64,000 bases of DNA from Sarcophilus harrisii (taxonomy: Eukaryota; Chordata; Mammalia; Dasyuromorphia; Dasyuridae). A model generated the notes under the pieces. The model ran no database searches, had not been told where the DNA came from, and saw nothing but the letters and a program-made list of their open reading frames with translations. The stretch is from contig NC_045428.1 of assembly GCF_902635505.1 (NCBI RefSeq), forward strand, positions 433,915,106 to 433,979,105, given 5' to 3'. Below, piece by piece: positions 22,935 through 34,470 of the stretch. The translations under genes and the position numbers were made by a program. Every line of letters starts with the position of its first letter. Within the stretch, counting starts at the first letter, position 1.

Positions 22935-23592
22935 AAGATAATAAGAATTTATTAAGTATCTACTATGTGCCAGGCATTGTACTTTGCTTTAAAGAGGCAA
23001 AAGATAATCCTTTTCCTCAAGGACCTCACAATCTCATGAGGAACATAAAAAGCAAACAAATATGTAGAAGCAGAATACAGGATAAATAGGAAATAATTAA
23101 TAGAAGAAAGGGGGCTGGGAACAGATTTGTGTAGACAGTGGGATGTTAGTTGGAACTTGAAAGAAGCCAGGATAGCCAGGAGGTGGAGATGAGGAGGGGG
23201 CATTCTAGGAGTAGAGAACAGCTAGAGGAAATGGGGAGGGAAAAGATGGAATACTTTGTTTATTAAATTGCAAGAAGGCCACTGAATGGTTAGTGGGTGT
23301 GGGAAGGAGAAAGGTAGAAGATGGAAGGACAAGTAAGAGCCATATAGGCCAGATTATGAAGATCTTTAAATGAAAAACAAAGGTTTTTTATTTGACCTTA
23401 GATATGATAGGAAGACACTGCAAATGGTGATATGATTGGACCTGCATTTCAGGAAAATCGCTTTGGCAGCTGAATAAAGGGAAGAGAAATTGGAGGCATC
23501 AGACCCACCAGCCACAGTAGAACAGTGTGAGGGGATGAGGGCCTGCATGCACTAGAGTGGTGGCAGTGTCACAGGAAAGGAGGAGCATTGGA
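22935..23592 (-). mobile_element. L2 LINE (3' part of an L1-split copy)
   Basis: Minus-strand L2 from its 3' end (AATTTATTAAGTATCTACTATG) into ORF2. The frame reads AAKAIFLKCRSNHIT, matching the 'ARVILLKRKSDHVTP' block of L2 ORF2. It continues beyond the L1 inserted at 23604. Confidence 0.82.
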
Positions 23593-24281
23593 GAGATGTT
23601 GCACTATGCCCAAAGGGCATAGCTTATGCATACTCTTTGATCCAGTATCCCAAAAGATCCCAAAGAGATCATAAAGTGTTTATAGCAGCTCTTTTTGTGG
23701 TGGCAAGGAACTGGAAACTGAGTGGATGGTCATCCACTGGGGAATGGCTGAAGAAGTTGTGGTATATGAATGTTATGGAATATTATTGTTCTATAAAAAA
23801 TGATCAGCAGGATGATTTCAAAGAGTCCTGGAGAGACAAGAACAGAGTGAAGTGAGCAGAAAAAGACCACTGTACATGGTACAGCAAGATTATGTGATAA
23901 TTAACTATGATAGAATTAGCTCTTCTCTGCAATATAGTGATCCAAGACAATTCCAATGAGATGGAAAATGCCATCCACATCCAGAGAGAAAACTATGGTG
24001 ACTGAACCCAGATCAAAGCATAGTATTTTCACCTTTTTGCTGTTGTTTGCTTTTTGTTCTGATTTTTCTTTTACAACATAAGAAAACATGGAAGTATGTT
24101 TTAAATGACTATACATGTATAATCTATATCAGATTGCTTGTTGTCTTAGGGAGGGGGAGAAGTAAGGGAGGAATAAAAAAATTTGTAATTCAAAATCTTA
24201 CAAAAATGAATGTTGAAAATTATCTTTACATGTAATTGAAAAAATAAAACCCCTACTGAGGGGAAAAAAGGAGATGTTGCA
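23593..24281 (+). mobile_element. L1 3' end with target-site duplication
   Basis: A 5'-truncated plus-strand L1 from TATGCCCAAAGGGCAT through the ORF2 end (VFIAALFVVARNWKLSGWSS, GEWLKKLWYMNVMEYYCS) and 3' UTR to an A-rich end. The 11-base GAGATGTTGCA occurs on both sides (23593-23603 and 24271-24281), so it is a clean retrotransposition into the L2. Confidence 0.88.
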
Positions 24282-24640
24282 AAAGTGAAATCAACAAGTC
24301 TTGGTAACAGATGAGATAAGGGGTGAAGACAAGGGAAAAAATTAAACAGTTGAGGATGACACCTAGGGTGTGAGCTTGGGGGATTGGAAGGGTGGTACTA
24401 CCCATAATAGTAACAGGGAAGTTTGGAGGAGAGATGGATTTAGGGGGGAAGATAATGAGTTCAGTTTTGTCATGTGAGTTTAAGAAGTCTACAAAACATC
24501 TTTGAAATCTAAGACTGGAAGTCCGGGCAGAATAGGCAGATTTGAGAATCATCAACTTAGCATCAATGTAATTAAATCAGTAGGAGATCATCAAGTGAAA
24601 TATCATAGAGGGAGAAAAGAAGAAGGCTCAGGCCTTCTAA
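24282..24640 (-). mobile_element. L2 LINE (5' part of the L1-split copy)
   Basis: Continues the L2 from 23592. The minus strand reads NSHDKTELIIFPPKSISPPN and FPVTIMGSTTLPIPQAHTLG, then VILN, a signature stretch of L2 ORF2 (SKTELLIFPPK... NLGVILD). Similarity fades after about 24640. Confidence 0.85.
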
Positions 24641-25209
24641 AATTCCAGAACATGAAGGAAAAGATTTAATAAGATTTAAGATGAAGAAAAGTGTATTGCC
24701 TATGAACAGGCATTCCAGAAGGCATGATGGAAAGGAAGGATGATGTTTGGTTGGGACTTTGTGTGGGAGAGTTGTGGAGAGTTGAGGAAGATGGGAATAA
24801 AGAATTAGGTGGTAAGGGATAGGAAATGGGATTCATTTGATGACTTATATGAGTTGAGAATCACTGGGTTGTATGATGTGTAATATAAACATGTTCTTTA
24901 TTGAGTAAAAGGTCATTTCTCTCACAAAAGTAGGCTGAATATCAGACATGAAACATGCTCAGCATGAGATGGAAGATAAATGGTCAGATGGGACAGACTC
25001 TTCCACCTCCCCTCTTTTCCTCCAAGGCTGGAAACTAAACATGAGAAGGTACAGCAAAAGATGGAAATCAAACCTGTTTATCAGTAACAGTTCTGTTCTC
25101 TCTCAACTTTCTCTTTCCTCTTTCCTCATATTCTATTTCTGTGTTTAAAGCAGAACTCAAAAAACTTTATATTGTATTAGCTAGCAAAAATATGGTAGTT
25201 GATTTTATA
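24641..25209. other. Unassigned sequence
   Basis: Possibly more L2 at the left edge; otherwise nothing supported. Confidence 0.4.
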
Positions 25210-25580
25210 TAAGATCATATATTAAGAGGTAGAAGGGCCCTGAGATATCATCGAATCCAAACACATTTTATAGATAAGAGCCTCAGAGGACTTAAATCAA
25301 TCACCAGAGAACTAAGTAGCATTGTGAATAGAAAGAGGATGGACATGGAGTCTGGGACAGCTGTTAAATACTGTTTCATACACTTAGTGTTGACCCTTGG
25401 CAAGTAACTTGGCTTCTAATTTCCTCAGCTTCCAGGGATGTTATGATGATGACATAGTATTTGTAAAACTCTTTGCTATATGGAGCAAAATAATATATTT
25501 ATTATTGTGCCAAGACACATAGATAGTAAGCAGCAAAGCCAACATTTAAATACATCTTTTCTGACTTTAAATTCAACCTT
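25210..25580 (-). repeat. MIR-type SINE split by another SINE
   Basis: The outer element (AGAAGGGCCCTGAGATATCA ... AAGAGCCTCAGAGGAC) stops near 25310. A plus-strand SINE with TTGACCCTTGGCAAGTAACT and TCAGCTTCCAGGGATG fills 25310-25495. The outer element then resumes with CACATAGATAGTAAGCAGC and TCTTTTCTGACTTT. Confidence 0.55.
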
Positions 25581-26554
25581 CTTTGCATTGAACCATGGAA
25601 GAACTCTATGCCTGATGCTTGAAGCATTCTACAGAATTTCATAGCTGAAGTGTTGGCATTGGTTTTCAGCATTTGTGAGGGCAAAACTATAGAGGAATTC
25701 AACACCCAGTGAAGCTTTTTGCACTTCCTGGTCAACTATGAGAAAAAAAGATCAAAAGTTTCTTTTGCTATGTATAAAAATAAATTTTGCATTTTTTTCC
25801 TACTTCATTTTTCTTATCCTCTCTCTCATGGAAATGTTAAATTCTTCTGCAATTGATTTACTCTAAGAGATTCCCTTCAGCTACAGGTTCACATAATATT
25901 CTCAACAAAAATCTCTTTCATCTAACTTGGATTTTTTAGGTTGGCAAGACTAATATCCTAAGACTTCAATGCTAGGCTAATTTCACTGGCACAATTCAGA
26001 ATTTCATTCTATCTTACCAATGCACACAAAAACCAAAAATTTATTTAGTGGAGAAAACTTTAAACCAAAGAAATCCTTTTTGGATTTGCCAAGATATTGC
26101 CAACAGTATTGTCTAACACCTTAGCTGTTCTGCTACTGGTAAGCCTAAGAATCTCTGAGCTTTTGTTTGGAAAAACCAACATGTTCTAAAAGCTGTCTGT
26201 GCATGTTAACATTTCCCAGAAGCTGGTAAAACTTGAAAAAAAATGTAAAAAGATTTTGTTCTGTTCCTCCAACTGCAAGAGCTGCATTATTCAAAAAAGC
26301 TCAATTGATACCTTGGAGATTAAGAGTACTACGGGCATATGTTACAGATTTGGCAAATATATTTTGAAGCATGTTTTCTTGATTTGCTTGAAAATTTTTC
26401 TGCATTGTTATATCTTTAACTTCTTGCATTTTAATGTAATCTTTATTCAATCACAATTGATGGAGAATCTGTGATTCCAAACCCTTCTATTCTTTTCATG
26501 AGCATGAATGTATTCCATATTATTCTATTTCTTTCTAACAGTAATACTGTCACA
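25581..26554. other. Unassigned sequence
   Basis: AT-rich. The 91-codon frame at 26199-26474 has no recognisable family. Confidence 0.45.
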
Positions 26555-26790
26555 CCATAATAGTAAAGTCAGAATTTATACAATATCTACTATGTGCCAG
26601 GTACTGTGCTAAGTGCTTTACAAATATTTCGTGTGATCTTCACAACAGCTCTGAGAGATAGATAATATTATTGCCATTTTGCAGTTGAGAAAACTGAAAC
26701 AAATCTAGGGTAACTAGAGTAAATGAGTGACAGGTCCAGTGCTCTGTGCAGCGCTCTATCCACTGTATCACCCTATCTGCCTCATACCAC
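26555..26790 (-). repeat. MIR3/Ther-2 SINE
   Basis: CTACTATGTGCCAGGTACTG, GTGATCTTCACAACAGCTCT, AGTTGAGAAAACTGAAAC and CGCTCTATCCACTGTATCAC in order. Confidence 0.78.
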
Positions 26791-28454
26791 CAGCTCATTT
26801 GGTTCTCTTATGTTGATGGACAACATCAGGGGCTATAGTTAAATAACAAAAGTATTTTTATTTTTTAATTTTACAAATGATTTAAGAATGAGATTTGATA
26901 CCTGGAGAGCCATTAAGCTAATTTAATTCATTGTAATTTATAGAGCTGAGAGTTCTTTGAAAGCATCTCTTTCAGTATTGTATTATAATTGCTCACCAAT
27001 TCCAAGATAGGATAGTCAAAAAGACCCCATTAAAGGCATGTAATTTTATCATGTTAACTCCACCAGATTGTTTTTTGAACTAGAGAAAGTTCAGCGAAGT
27101 CTTGTGATCACTTATTAATGAATGCAAACTTTTCTAGCCAGATTATTTTGGGAAGAATTTGATAAAAAGTTTAGCTTGCTGAAGATATTTCAAAGAAAAT
27201 AAAAAGATTTACAATACATCATCTATCTCTTGTTTACAAAGTTTCCATTGGAATGTCACTTGCAAAACTATATAGTCTGCAAAGCAATAGCCATCACACC
27301 CTGGTTTGCTTTGAAGAGTTAACTTTACCTTGGAATTCAACCCATCTATTTGCCCAAGATTGAGGACCTTTTAAGTTTACTGGAATATTAGGATACGTAG
27401 CTACTCATAGGTGACTGGCTATTAATTAAGCCAATCAGACCTGCATGTGTTAGTCCTTTCACAGGGATGATTCGTTCTCAAAGTCTATGTAATAATACAC
27501 ATGGACTCCTTCTTTAAGGGATATTTGTGATTGACTATTTCTTCCACCACTGTAATTACCAATGAATATCTTTACTACTTCTTATTCCTTCATTTTTTTT
27601 CCCCTTACCACCTATTCCTTTATTCCCCCAGAGAAAATTTTGACAATAGACATTAATTTGCATGCCATATTACATACCTAGAAGAAATAATATAATCTCA
27701 TATGAAAGGAGAAAAAAAGAGAAAAGATTATATAATTTCCCTCTAATTTACCTTGTAGATTTTATCCAGAACGCAAAAATTGTGTGAGAAAACAGCCCTA
27801 TCCTGATTTAGCATTCCGTCTCACTTCACTTTCATAGGAGTTAATGATCAAGGATATCATTCCTTATTTGATGGACAGTAATGAGCATTTATTTACTGTG
27901 ACCCAATATTCCTGCCAATAATGATGGAAGATAATCAATGGTATATTAAATCAGTGGTAGATATGTTTTAAAAGGTGCCTTCCCCTCCACCCTAATTACT
28001 TGGCATCCTCTGTTGCTTAGATTTTGAAGAATAAGGAAGAAAATGCAGAGCTGCATTATTTGTACATATGAACATAATTACCCTAATTCCTCTAAATAAA
28101 AACTATACTGCATTACTGACCACTTGTGTCACCTCAAATGCACTACATTCTGCTGAATGGAACTGTTGAACTTTTCTCTCTCCATAAAAAATACATAGAA
28201 ACAAAGTATAACTTATAGGATTGCTTTGAATCTGGCCATTTTTATTGGAAAGTACTCAATAAAATACGATTATTGATAAAAGTCTGTTTTTCTTCTCTGG
28301 CTTAGAAGATGTTATGATGATGAAACTTCATTATTCATATATGATGACATCACAAAAATACATGAATATCACAGAGTGGAGTAATTTTCTGGATTGAAAA
28401 TACTTTTTAAAGTATATTTTGTTGGACTCCTTGCATGTGTTGTACCCAACTCCA
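26791..28454. other. Unassigned low-repeat stretch
   Basis: About 1.7 kb without a recognised repeat or exon. It is one of the longest repeat-free intervals in the window and could hold the missing TEX26 end or a regulatory element. I found no exon with splice sites. Confidence 0.4.
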
Positions 28455-28712
28455 TGTTGTTATTGTTGTTCAGTCATTTAAGTCATGACTGACTCTTCAT
28501 GTCCCCATTTGGGATTTTCTTGGTAGAAATACAGGAGTGGTTTTGCCATTTCCTTCTCCAGTTTATTTTTGCAAGTCAGAAAACTAAAGCAAACAGGATT
28601 AAGGGACTTGCCCACAGTCACACAGCTATCAAATGTTTGAGACTAGGTTTGAACTCAGGTCTTCTTGACTCCAGATTTAGCTCTTTTTTTACTGCACCAC
28701 TTAGCCGCCTTC
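28455..28712 (-). repeat. RTE-tailed tRNA SINE, full length
   Basis: Antisense copy. TTGTTGTTCAGTCATTTAAG, ACTGACTCTTCATGTCCCC, ATTTCCTTCTCCAG, GGACTTGCCCACAGTCACAC, and the head with TTTGAACTCAGGTCTTCTTG (B box reversed) and TTACTGCACCACTTAGCCGC. Confidence 0.9.
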
Positions 28713-28789
28713 CCTCTGGTATCTGGTCCACTAGAAAAAGCTATTCTTTGCTATTGTCTTCTGCGTCAAAAATAATGAAGAGCTTTTGG

Positions 28790-29937
28790 ACTAGAGGATT
28801 AGAACAAAAATGGCAGAGGGGAAACTGATACTCAATATAAACAAGGAGCTACTCCTAAGAAAATACCTAACTGATGAATTCAAGTCACCCAGCCCAGATG
28901 AGCTATATCTCTTAAATACTGAAGAACCTGGAAGATGTATAATTGCTGAGTCACTAAAAGCAGTATTTCATATACTTTGGGAGAAATATCTCAGAAGAGG
29001 GGCATATGTTCCAATTTTCAAAAACGGAAAGAGAATGTAGTCTGTAAACTACACAGCCAACTGAGGTTGACTGATTTCTGACAAGATCCTGGAATACATT
29101 ATTAAAGAAATGGTTAGAGGTTATTTAGAAAACAAAGTAGTAGTCCCCAAAGACCCAGTAATATTTCATCAAGAGCCCTTTTTCCTTATTTCCTCTTTAG
29201 AAAGGGCTATTAGACTAGTAGACCCAAAAAGTGCCATAAGCTCTAGCTAACCTAGATTTAAACATGGCATTTTATAAGATATCTCATGCTATTCTTATGG
29301 AAAAGATGGAGAAATGTGAGCTATATATATAGTACAACTTTATAGAGATAGAACCTGATACAAAGATTAGTCATCTAAGTTTGGAAGGAGTTCTTTAGAG
29401 GAGTGGCCTAGGTCTCTGTGACTATAATTATGCCATTTAACATTTTTATCACTGACTTGGAAAAAAGCATAGAAAACATTCTTGTTACATTTACAGATAA
29501 CACAAAGCTGGAAGAGATAACCAATGTGGTCAATGACAGAGTCAGGTTGAAAAAGATTTTCATAAGCCAGAATATCAGGCTGAATAAAAAAAAAATGGAA
29601 TGTAAAAATTTTAGGATAAAACTAAGGTCTGATGTTTGGCTTCAAGAAATCCCCTTCACAAGTACAAATAGGACAGAAATTTAATTAGCCAGAAGTTTAT
29701 CTGGAAAAAAAAGGAGAATAAAGGATTGCAGGCTTAATATAAAGCAACAATATAAAAAGTTATATTGGAACACAGAGTTTGACAGGTAAGCTTTCAATTT
29801 AAAAAGGACATTGATAATCTAGAAAGCATATAGAGATAGCAAAGGGCTTGAAGTCCATGCTATACAAAGATTGGTTGAAGGAAAATATGATGTTTAATCT
29901 AAAGATGATGTAGGGATGGGCGGAGGGTGGGATGAAT
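28790..29937 (+). mobile_element. CR1/L3 LINE, reverse transcriptase region
   Basis: The plus strand reads KSPSPDELYLLNTEE and VPIFKNGKRM, corresponding to the CR1 'KSPGPDEL' and 'PIFKKGKR' blocks. Next comes ISDKILEYIIKEMV, then FNIFITDLEKSIENILVTFT and DNTKLEEI, the 'LFNIFINDLD...FADDTKL' catalytic block with the DD pair changed to DN. Several stops and shifts lie between these blocks. Confidence 0.82.
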
Positions 29938-30165
29938 TTTTATTGTTCAGTGATGTCCAATTTTTCATGATCCTTTAGGCTATACTGCCCATGGAATTTT
30001 CTTGGCAAAGATACTGAAGTGGTTTACCATTGAATTAAGGCAATCACAAGTTAAGTGCTTTAGATAGAGTCACAAATATTACGGATCTGAGGCTAGATTT
30101 GAAGTCAGATTTTCCTGACTCTGGATCCAGCCTCTTCTTCACTGAGCTATCCACAGCTGCTCATG
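29938..30165 (-). repeat. RTE-tailed SINE inside CR1/L3
   Basis: Antisense SINE (TTGTTCAGTGATGTCCAATTT, CCATGGAATTTTCTTGGCAAAG, GATTTGAAGTCAGATTTTCC, TTCACTGAGCTATCC) splitting the CR1/L3 element. Confidence 0.8.
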
Positions 30166-30460
30166 GAATGGTAGCTGGTCTTCAAATATCTGAAGTACTA
30201 TCTTATGGAAAATATGGCTCAAGAAAATTTATTGTGCATTGCAAAATTACTGGGAGGATTATTGGGAGGAAATTTCAAAGAGGCAAATTTATGTCTGCTG
30301 CCAGAATAAATTTCATCCCACTTAGAAGTCTTATGCAAAGAATGAGTCATAATTTGTTTTGGTATCTTATCATAAGAATCACTTTTGGTGAATAGGTTGG
30401 ACCAGATGATTAAGGTCACTTTGAACTTTGAACTCTGAAATTCTGAGATTCTGTGAGACT
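30166..30460 (+). mobile_element. CR1/L3 LINE 3' end
   Basis: CTTCAAATATCTGAAGTACT, AGAGGCAAATTTATGTCTGC, GAATAGGTTGGACCAGATGA and the terminal ATTCTGAGATTCTGTGA, the characteristic CR1/L3 octamer-like end. It belongs with the segment at 28790-29937. Confidence 0.82.
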
Positions 30461-30829
30461 TTGGAAAAGCTACTTAATTTCATGGGACCTTTCTCATTCC
30501 TTCATCTATATAATGAAAGTTGAATTGTCTGAGGCCTCTTTATCCAAGGATCCTATATTCCACGTGAGTGGCAGCCTACCTATCACTGCTGATTCTGCCA
30601 GAGAGTAAGAGTTGCTTGATGCAGTAATGTTGTACTCTTACTCAGTCTTCTGGAAGAGGAAGAAGGGCCAACCTTTTACAGTTAAGGAATTTGTTGCACA
30701 CATCCTCCCCCATCCCACTCTCCCCAAAAAATCTGTCAGGTGAGAGGCTCCTTTTAGAATTCACAAAATCACTACACAAATTTGCTAACAAAGAGAGCTA
30801 TTTAATAGGGCTCATGATAAAAGGCCTTT

Positions 30830-31057
30830 AGGAGGAGGTTCAGTGGAAAAGGTGATGAGTCTGGAAAAGAAAACCTAAGTTCAAATATTGTCTTAGAAAC
30901 TTACAGCTGTGTAACCTTGGACAAGGTCCAGTGACTGATTAAGTGACTGGACAAGTCACTTAAAAACTAGTATTTACCAAAACTTCCTTCAACTATAAAA
31001 TAAGGATATAATAGTCCCTACCTCCCTAAGATTGTTGTAAAGATTAAATGTGATGAT
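30830..31057 (+). repeat. MIR/Ther-1 SINE, 5' part
   Basis: TTCAGTGGAAAAGGTGATGA, AACCTAAGTTCAAATATTGTC (B box), AACTATAAAATAAGGATATAA, CCTAAGATTGTTGTAAAGAT. It breaks off in the conserved tail, and an L1 follows. Confidence 0.75.
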
Positions 31058-31697
31058 TTTTTTGTATTAAAGCTTTTTAATTTTCAAAACATATGCACCA
31101 GGAATTTTTCAACATTAACCCTTGCAAAACCTTGCGTTACAATTTTTCCCCTCTTCTCCCCAACTCCTTCCCTTAGATGGCAAGTAATCCAATATATGTT
31201 AAACATGGTAAAACGCATGTTGAATCCAATATATGCATGCATACCTATACAATTATCTTGCTGCAAAAGAAAAATCAAAGAAAAAAATGAGAAAAATAAA
31301 ATGCAAGCAAATAACAAAAAAAGAGTGAAAATGCTATGTTGTAATCCACACTCAGTTCCCACAGTCCTCCCTCTGGGTGTAGATGGCTCTCCTCATCACA
31401 AGATCATCCAGAACTGGCCTGGATGTCTCATTGTTGAAAAGAGCCTTGTTCATCAGAATTGATCATGGTATAATCTTGTTGCCATGTATAATGATCTCCT
31501 GGTTCTGCTTATCGCACTTAGATCAATTCGTGTAAATCTCTCTAGGCCTTTCTGAAATCATCCTCCTGATCATTTCTTATTAAATTCATATACCATAATT
31601 TATTCAGCCATTCTCCAACTGATGGGCATTCACTCAGTTTTCATTTTCTTGCCACTATAATAAAAAGGGCTGCCACAAACATTTTTGCACATGTGGA
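31058..31697 (-). mobile_element. L1 3' end inside a MIR
   Basis: Minus-strand L1 3' UTR and extreme ORF2 end, from a T-rich start (AAGCTTTTTAATTTTCAAAAC) to GGGCTGCCACAAACATTTTT. The MIR tail resumes directly after it, so this is a nested insertion. No clear duplication is left at its edges. Confidence 0.85.
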
Positions 31698-31775
31698 TGA
31701 AAAGGTTTTTAAAAGTGCTTAACAGGACAATGCCTGGAATATAAATAGGTGCTTAATAAACTTTTTTCCTTTATC
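31698..31775 (+). repeat. MIR/Ther-1 SINE, 3' part
   Basis: AAAAGTGCTTAACAGGACAATG, then GCCTGGAATATAAATAGGTG and CTTAATAAAC complete the MIR interrupted at 31057. Confidence 0.75.
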
Positions 31776-32004
31776 AGTAAATATACTATAAAGGAAGTCT
31801 TAGCTCAGTGGTATACATATAAATCAAAAACTATACATATAATATAGGATAAAAACATATGTAATGATAATTCTAAAGATAAAAAGCTCACAATTATTTC
31901 TGTAAAGAGAAATACAAATAATCAACCCTCCTAAGTTCAGTTGGCTATTCTAGGACAGGAGGCTATCATATAGATTTCCCAACTCCTAAAGTAAGAAATA
32001 AAAA

Positions 32005-32593
32005 GAATTAGATCAAATCAAATCAACAAGGATTTATTAAGCTCATTCTATGTGCCAGGCACTGTACTAAGCAGGGGAAAGGCAAAAACAGTCCTTGCCC
32101 TCAAGGAGCTTACAATCCAATGTGGGAAACATCATACAACCAATTATGTACAAATAAGAAGTAAATTGGAAATAATCTCAGAGGGAAGGCACTAAAGGTA
32201 GGAAAGGATGACATTATGGAGCCAAATTTTTTAAGCCAAAGAGATTTTATTAAAGCTTAAAACTAAACTTTCAGGATACTCTCTGATGTTAGAGACAATA
32301 AGGAGCCACTAGAGTTTATTATGTAAGGGAGTGAGAGAGTCAGATCTGGATTTTAGGAAGATGAATTGATGGCCTGTACTGGAGTATTGAAGGAGGGAGA
32401 CCAACATATTTGTTAATAGTGCAGTGTGAGGGACCCATATCAGAGAAGTAAATAGTATCAGAGATACTGATACTGATTATCAGGTAATAGTACCTGAGAA
32501 ATGTGAAGGTAGAATTAACAGGACTTGGTAACTGACTAGATATGATAGAGTGAGGAATCAGGTGACATCTAAGTTGTAAAACTGGGTGCCCTC
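32005..32593 (-). mobile_element. L2 LINE (3' part of a split copy)
   Basis: GGATTTATTAAGCTCATTCTATG, TCAAGGAGCTTACAATCCAA, GAGCCACTAGAGTTTATTAT: antisense L2 from its 3' end into ORF2. Confidence 0.75.
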
Positions 32594-32908
32594 AAAAGTA
32601 ATTGGAAAACTTCTGGTTTTGTCTGCTTGCATTTTTGTTTTCCTTCTCAGGTTATTTTTACCTTATTTCTAAATCCGATTTTTCTTGTGTAGCAAGATAA
32701 CTGTATAAATATGTACACATATATTGTATTTAACATATACTTTAACATATTTAATATGTATGTATTGGACTATCTGCCCCCTGGGGGGGAGGGGGAAGGA
32801 GGTGAAAAGTTGGAAGTTTTGCAAGGTTTAATGCTGAAAAATTACCCATGCATACATCTTATAAGTAAAAATCTATAATTAAAAAAAAGAAGAAAAAGTA
32901 ATTGGAAA
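32594..32908 (+). mobile_element. Short L1 3' end with 15-base duplication
   Basis: A roughly 285-base L1 3' UTR (TTTTTCTTGTGTAGCAAGAT, GGCAATGCTG-like region TTTAATGCTGAAAAATTACC, A-rich end) lies between two copies of AAAAGTAATTGGAAA at 32594-32608 and 32894-32908. The host L2 continues on both sides. Confidence 0.9.
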
Positions 32909-33068
32909 GCTTTGAAGGAGAGTGAGTTGGGGGGGCGGGGGAGAAGATGATGAGCTCAGTTCTGAACATGTTGAGTTCGAAATATCTATACAATATCCAA
33001 TTCAAGCAGCTGGAGATGGGAGACTGGAGTTAATGGAAAGATTAGAACTAAAGTAGATTTGAAAATCA
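32909..33068 (-). mobile_element. L2 LINE (5' part of a split copy)
   Basis: GATGATGAGCTCAGTTCTGA, ACATGTTGAGTTCGAAATATC and AGCAGCTGGAGATGGGAG continue the L2 interrupted by L1. Equivalent to the 'SKTELI' region of ORF2. Confidence 0.78.
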
Positions 33069-33071
33069 TCA

Positions 33072-33303
33072 CCTTGTTCAATGGCTTAGTCATGTCTGAC
33101 TCTTCATGACACTATTTGGGGTTTTCCTGGCAAAGATTTCTTGGAGTGATTTCTCATTTCCTTCTCCAGCTTCATTTTACAGATAAGCAAACTGAGGCAA
33201 AGTTAAGTGACTTGTCCAGGGACAAAGCTAGTAAGTATCTGAGACTGGCATTTGGACTCAGGCTTTCCTAACTCCAGGCTTCCCACTCTATCTACTACAT
33301 GAC
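33072..33303 (-). repeat. RTE-tailed tRNA SINE
   Basis: Antisense: TTGTTCAATGGCTTAGTCATG, TCTGACTCTTCATGACACTA, TTTGGGGTTTTCCTGGCAAAG, head with TTTGGACTCAGGCTTTCC. It ends the L2 segment to its left. Confidence 0.87.
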
Positions 33304-34019
33304 TTAATGTTGACCCTCCCCAGTAAGTAGAGCTGGGCAAAAATGAGCTGCCTGGAGAGACATTTGAAGGTCTTCAAACAGAGGGCTGGATTATCATTTA
33401 AATTATTAAGTGGGGGAGGAGTGTCAATAGTTAACATTGTTGATCAATGAGGTACCTTCCTACTCTTAATTTATGATTCTTTGAGGCTATCCAATTTGTG
33501 TGTGTACATTTTGATGATACTTTCCATGACTCTGAAACCATTAAAGCCAGGGAAGCTATCTGGTCATCAATATTAAAGCTGTGACTGGACTTCTATTTAG
33601 GTATTTTTTTGTACTGCCTTACTTCCAAATGGAAATGAAAAGTTCTAAGAAAGTAAAGTGTGTGAGGGGCAAAGGCACCATTTTCAAATGCACGTAAATC
33701 ACTTTTCAGATTCCTCTGTCTAAATGCTTTCTGAAGTAAAGCATCTCCTTACCAAGCTTATTAATGTTCAATTAATGCAGAATAGCATGCTTCTAATGAG
33801 GCTATGGACATCTGGCCAACATTTTTGAGGCTACCTGACACATACATATATTTTCACATGCATCTTTTTCTGCTTCACCAAAATTTGTACCAAATAAGAA
33901 TCATTGCCTTCTTTTAAAAACAAGGTGACCAGTCTGTAATTTTGCTAAAGGAAAAAACAAGTTAAAATTATATTTTTAGCTTTTCTGGGCGATTTAAAAA
34001 TTTCTTAAATTCATTATTG
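33304..34019. other. Unassigned sequence
   Basis: Repeat-poor interval. No minus-strand exon continuing TEX26 could be recognised. Confidence 0.4.
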
Positions 34020-34470
34020 CATTATTAAGTATTTATTAAACACTTTACAAATGTAAGGCACTGTGTTGGGTGCTAAAGATTACAAAGATTTTACATTTCA
34101 AATTATGGGGGAAAGGAATATAACCTGAAAATAGATAAGTATAATATAAATTGGAGAAAGGATGGTAGGGATAAAGGAGAGATCTAAGATAATCTGAAGA
34201 AAGAGAGAAAGCTTTCAGCTAAGGGGAATCGAGAAAGATTTTCTGCAGTGGTTGCACCTGAGGTGAGCCTTGATGGAAGGGAAGAGTTGTAAAAGGCAGG
34301 GATGTGGAGGAAGTACATTCCAGGAATGTGAAGACCTGCACAAATGTACAGGGCTTGCAAGATGTTATATCAAATTATGGGGAAAGTTTGTATTTTATTC
34401 TAAAGGCAATAGGGAGCCCCGTCAAGGTTTTTGAAGAAGTGAGTGACACATCAAGAATTTATGAAAACAT
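34020..34470 (-). mobile_element. L2 LINE
   Basis: AAGTATTTATTAAACACTTTAC, AAGGCACTGTGTTGGGTGCT, TACATTCCAGGAATGTGAAG, ATTCTAAAGGCAATAGGGAG: antisense L2 from its 3' end into ORF2. Confidence 0.75.
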
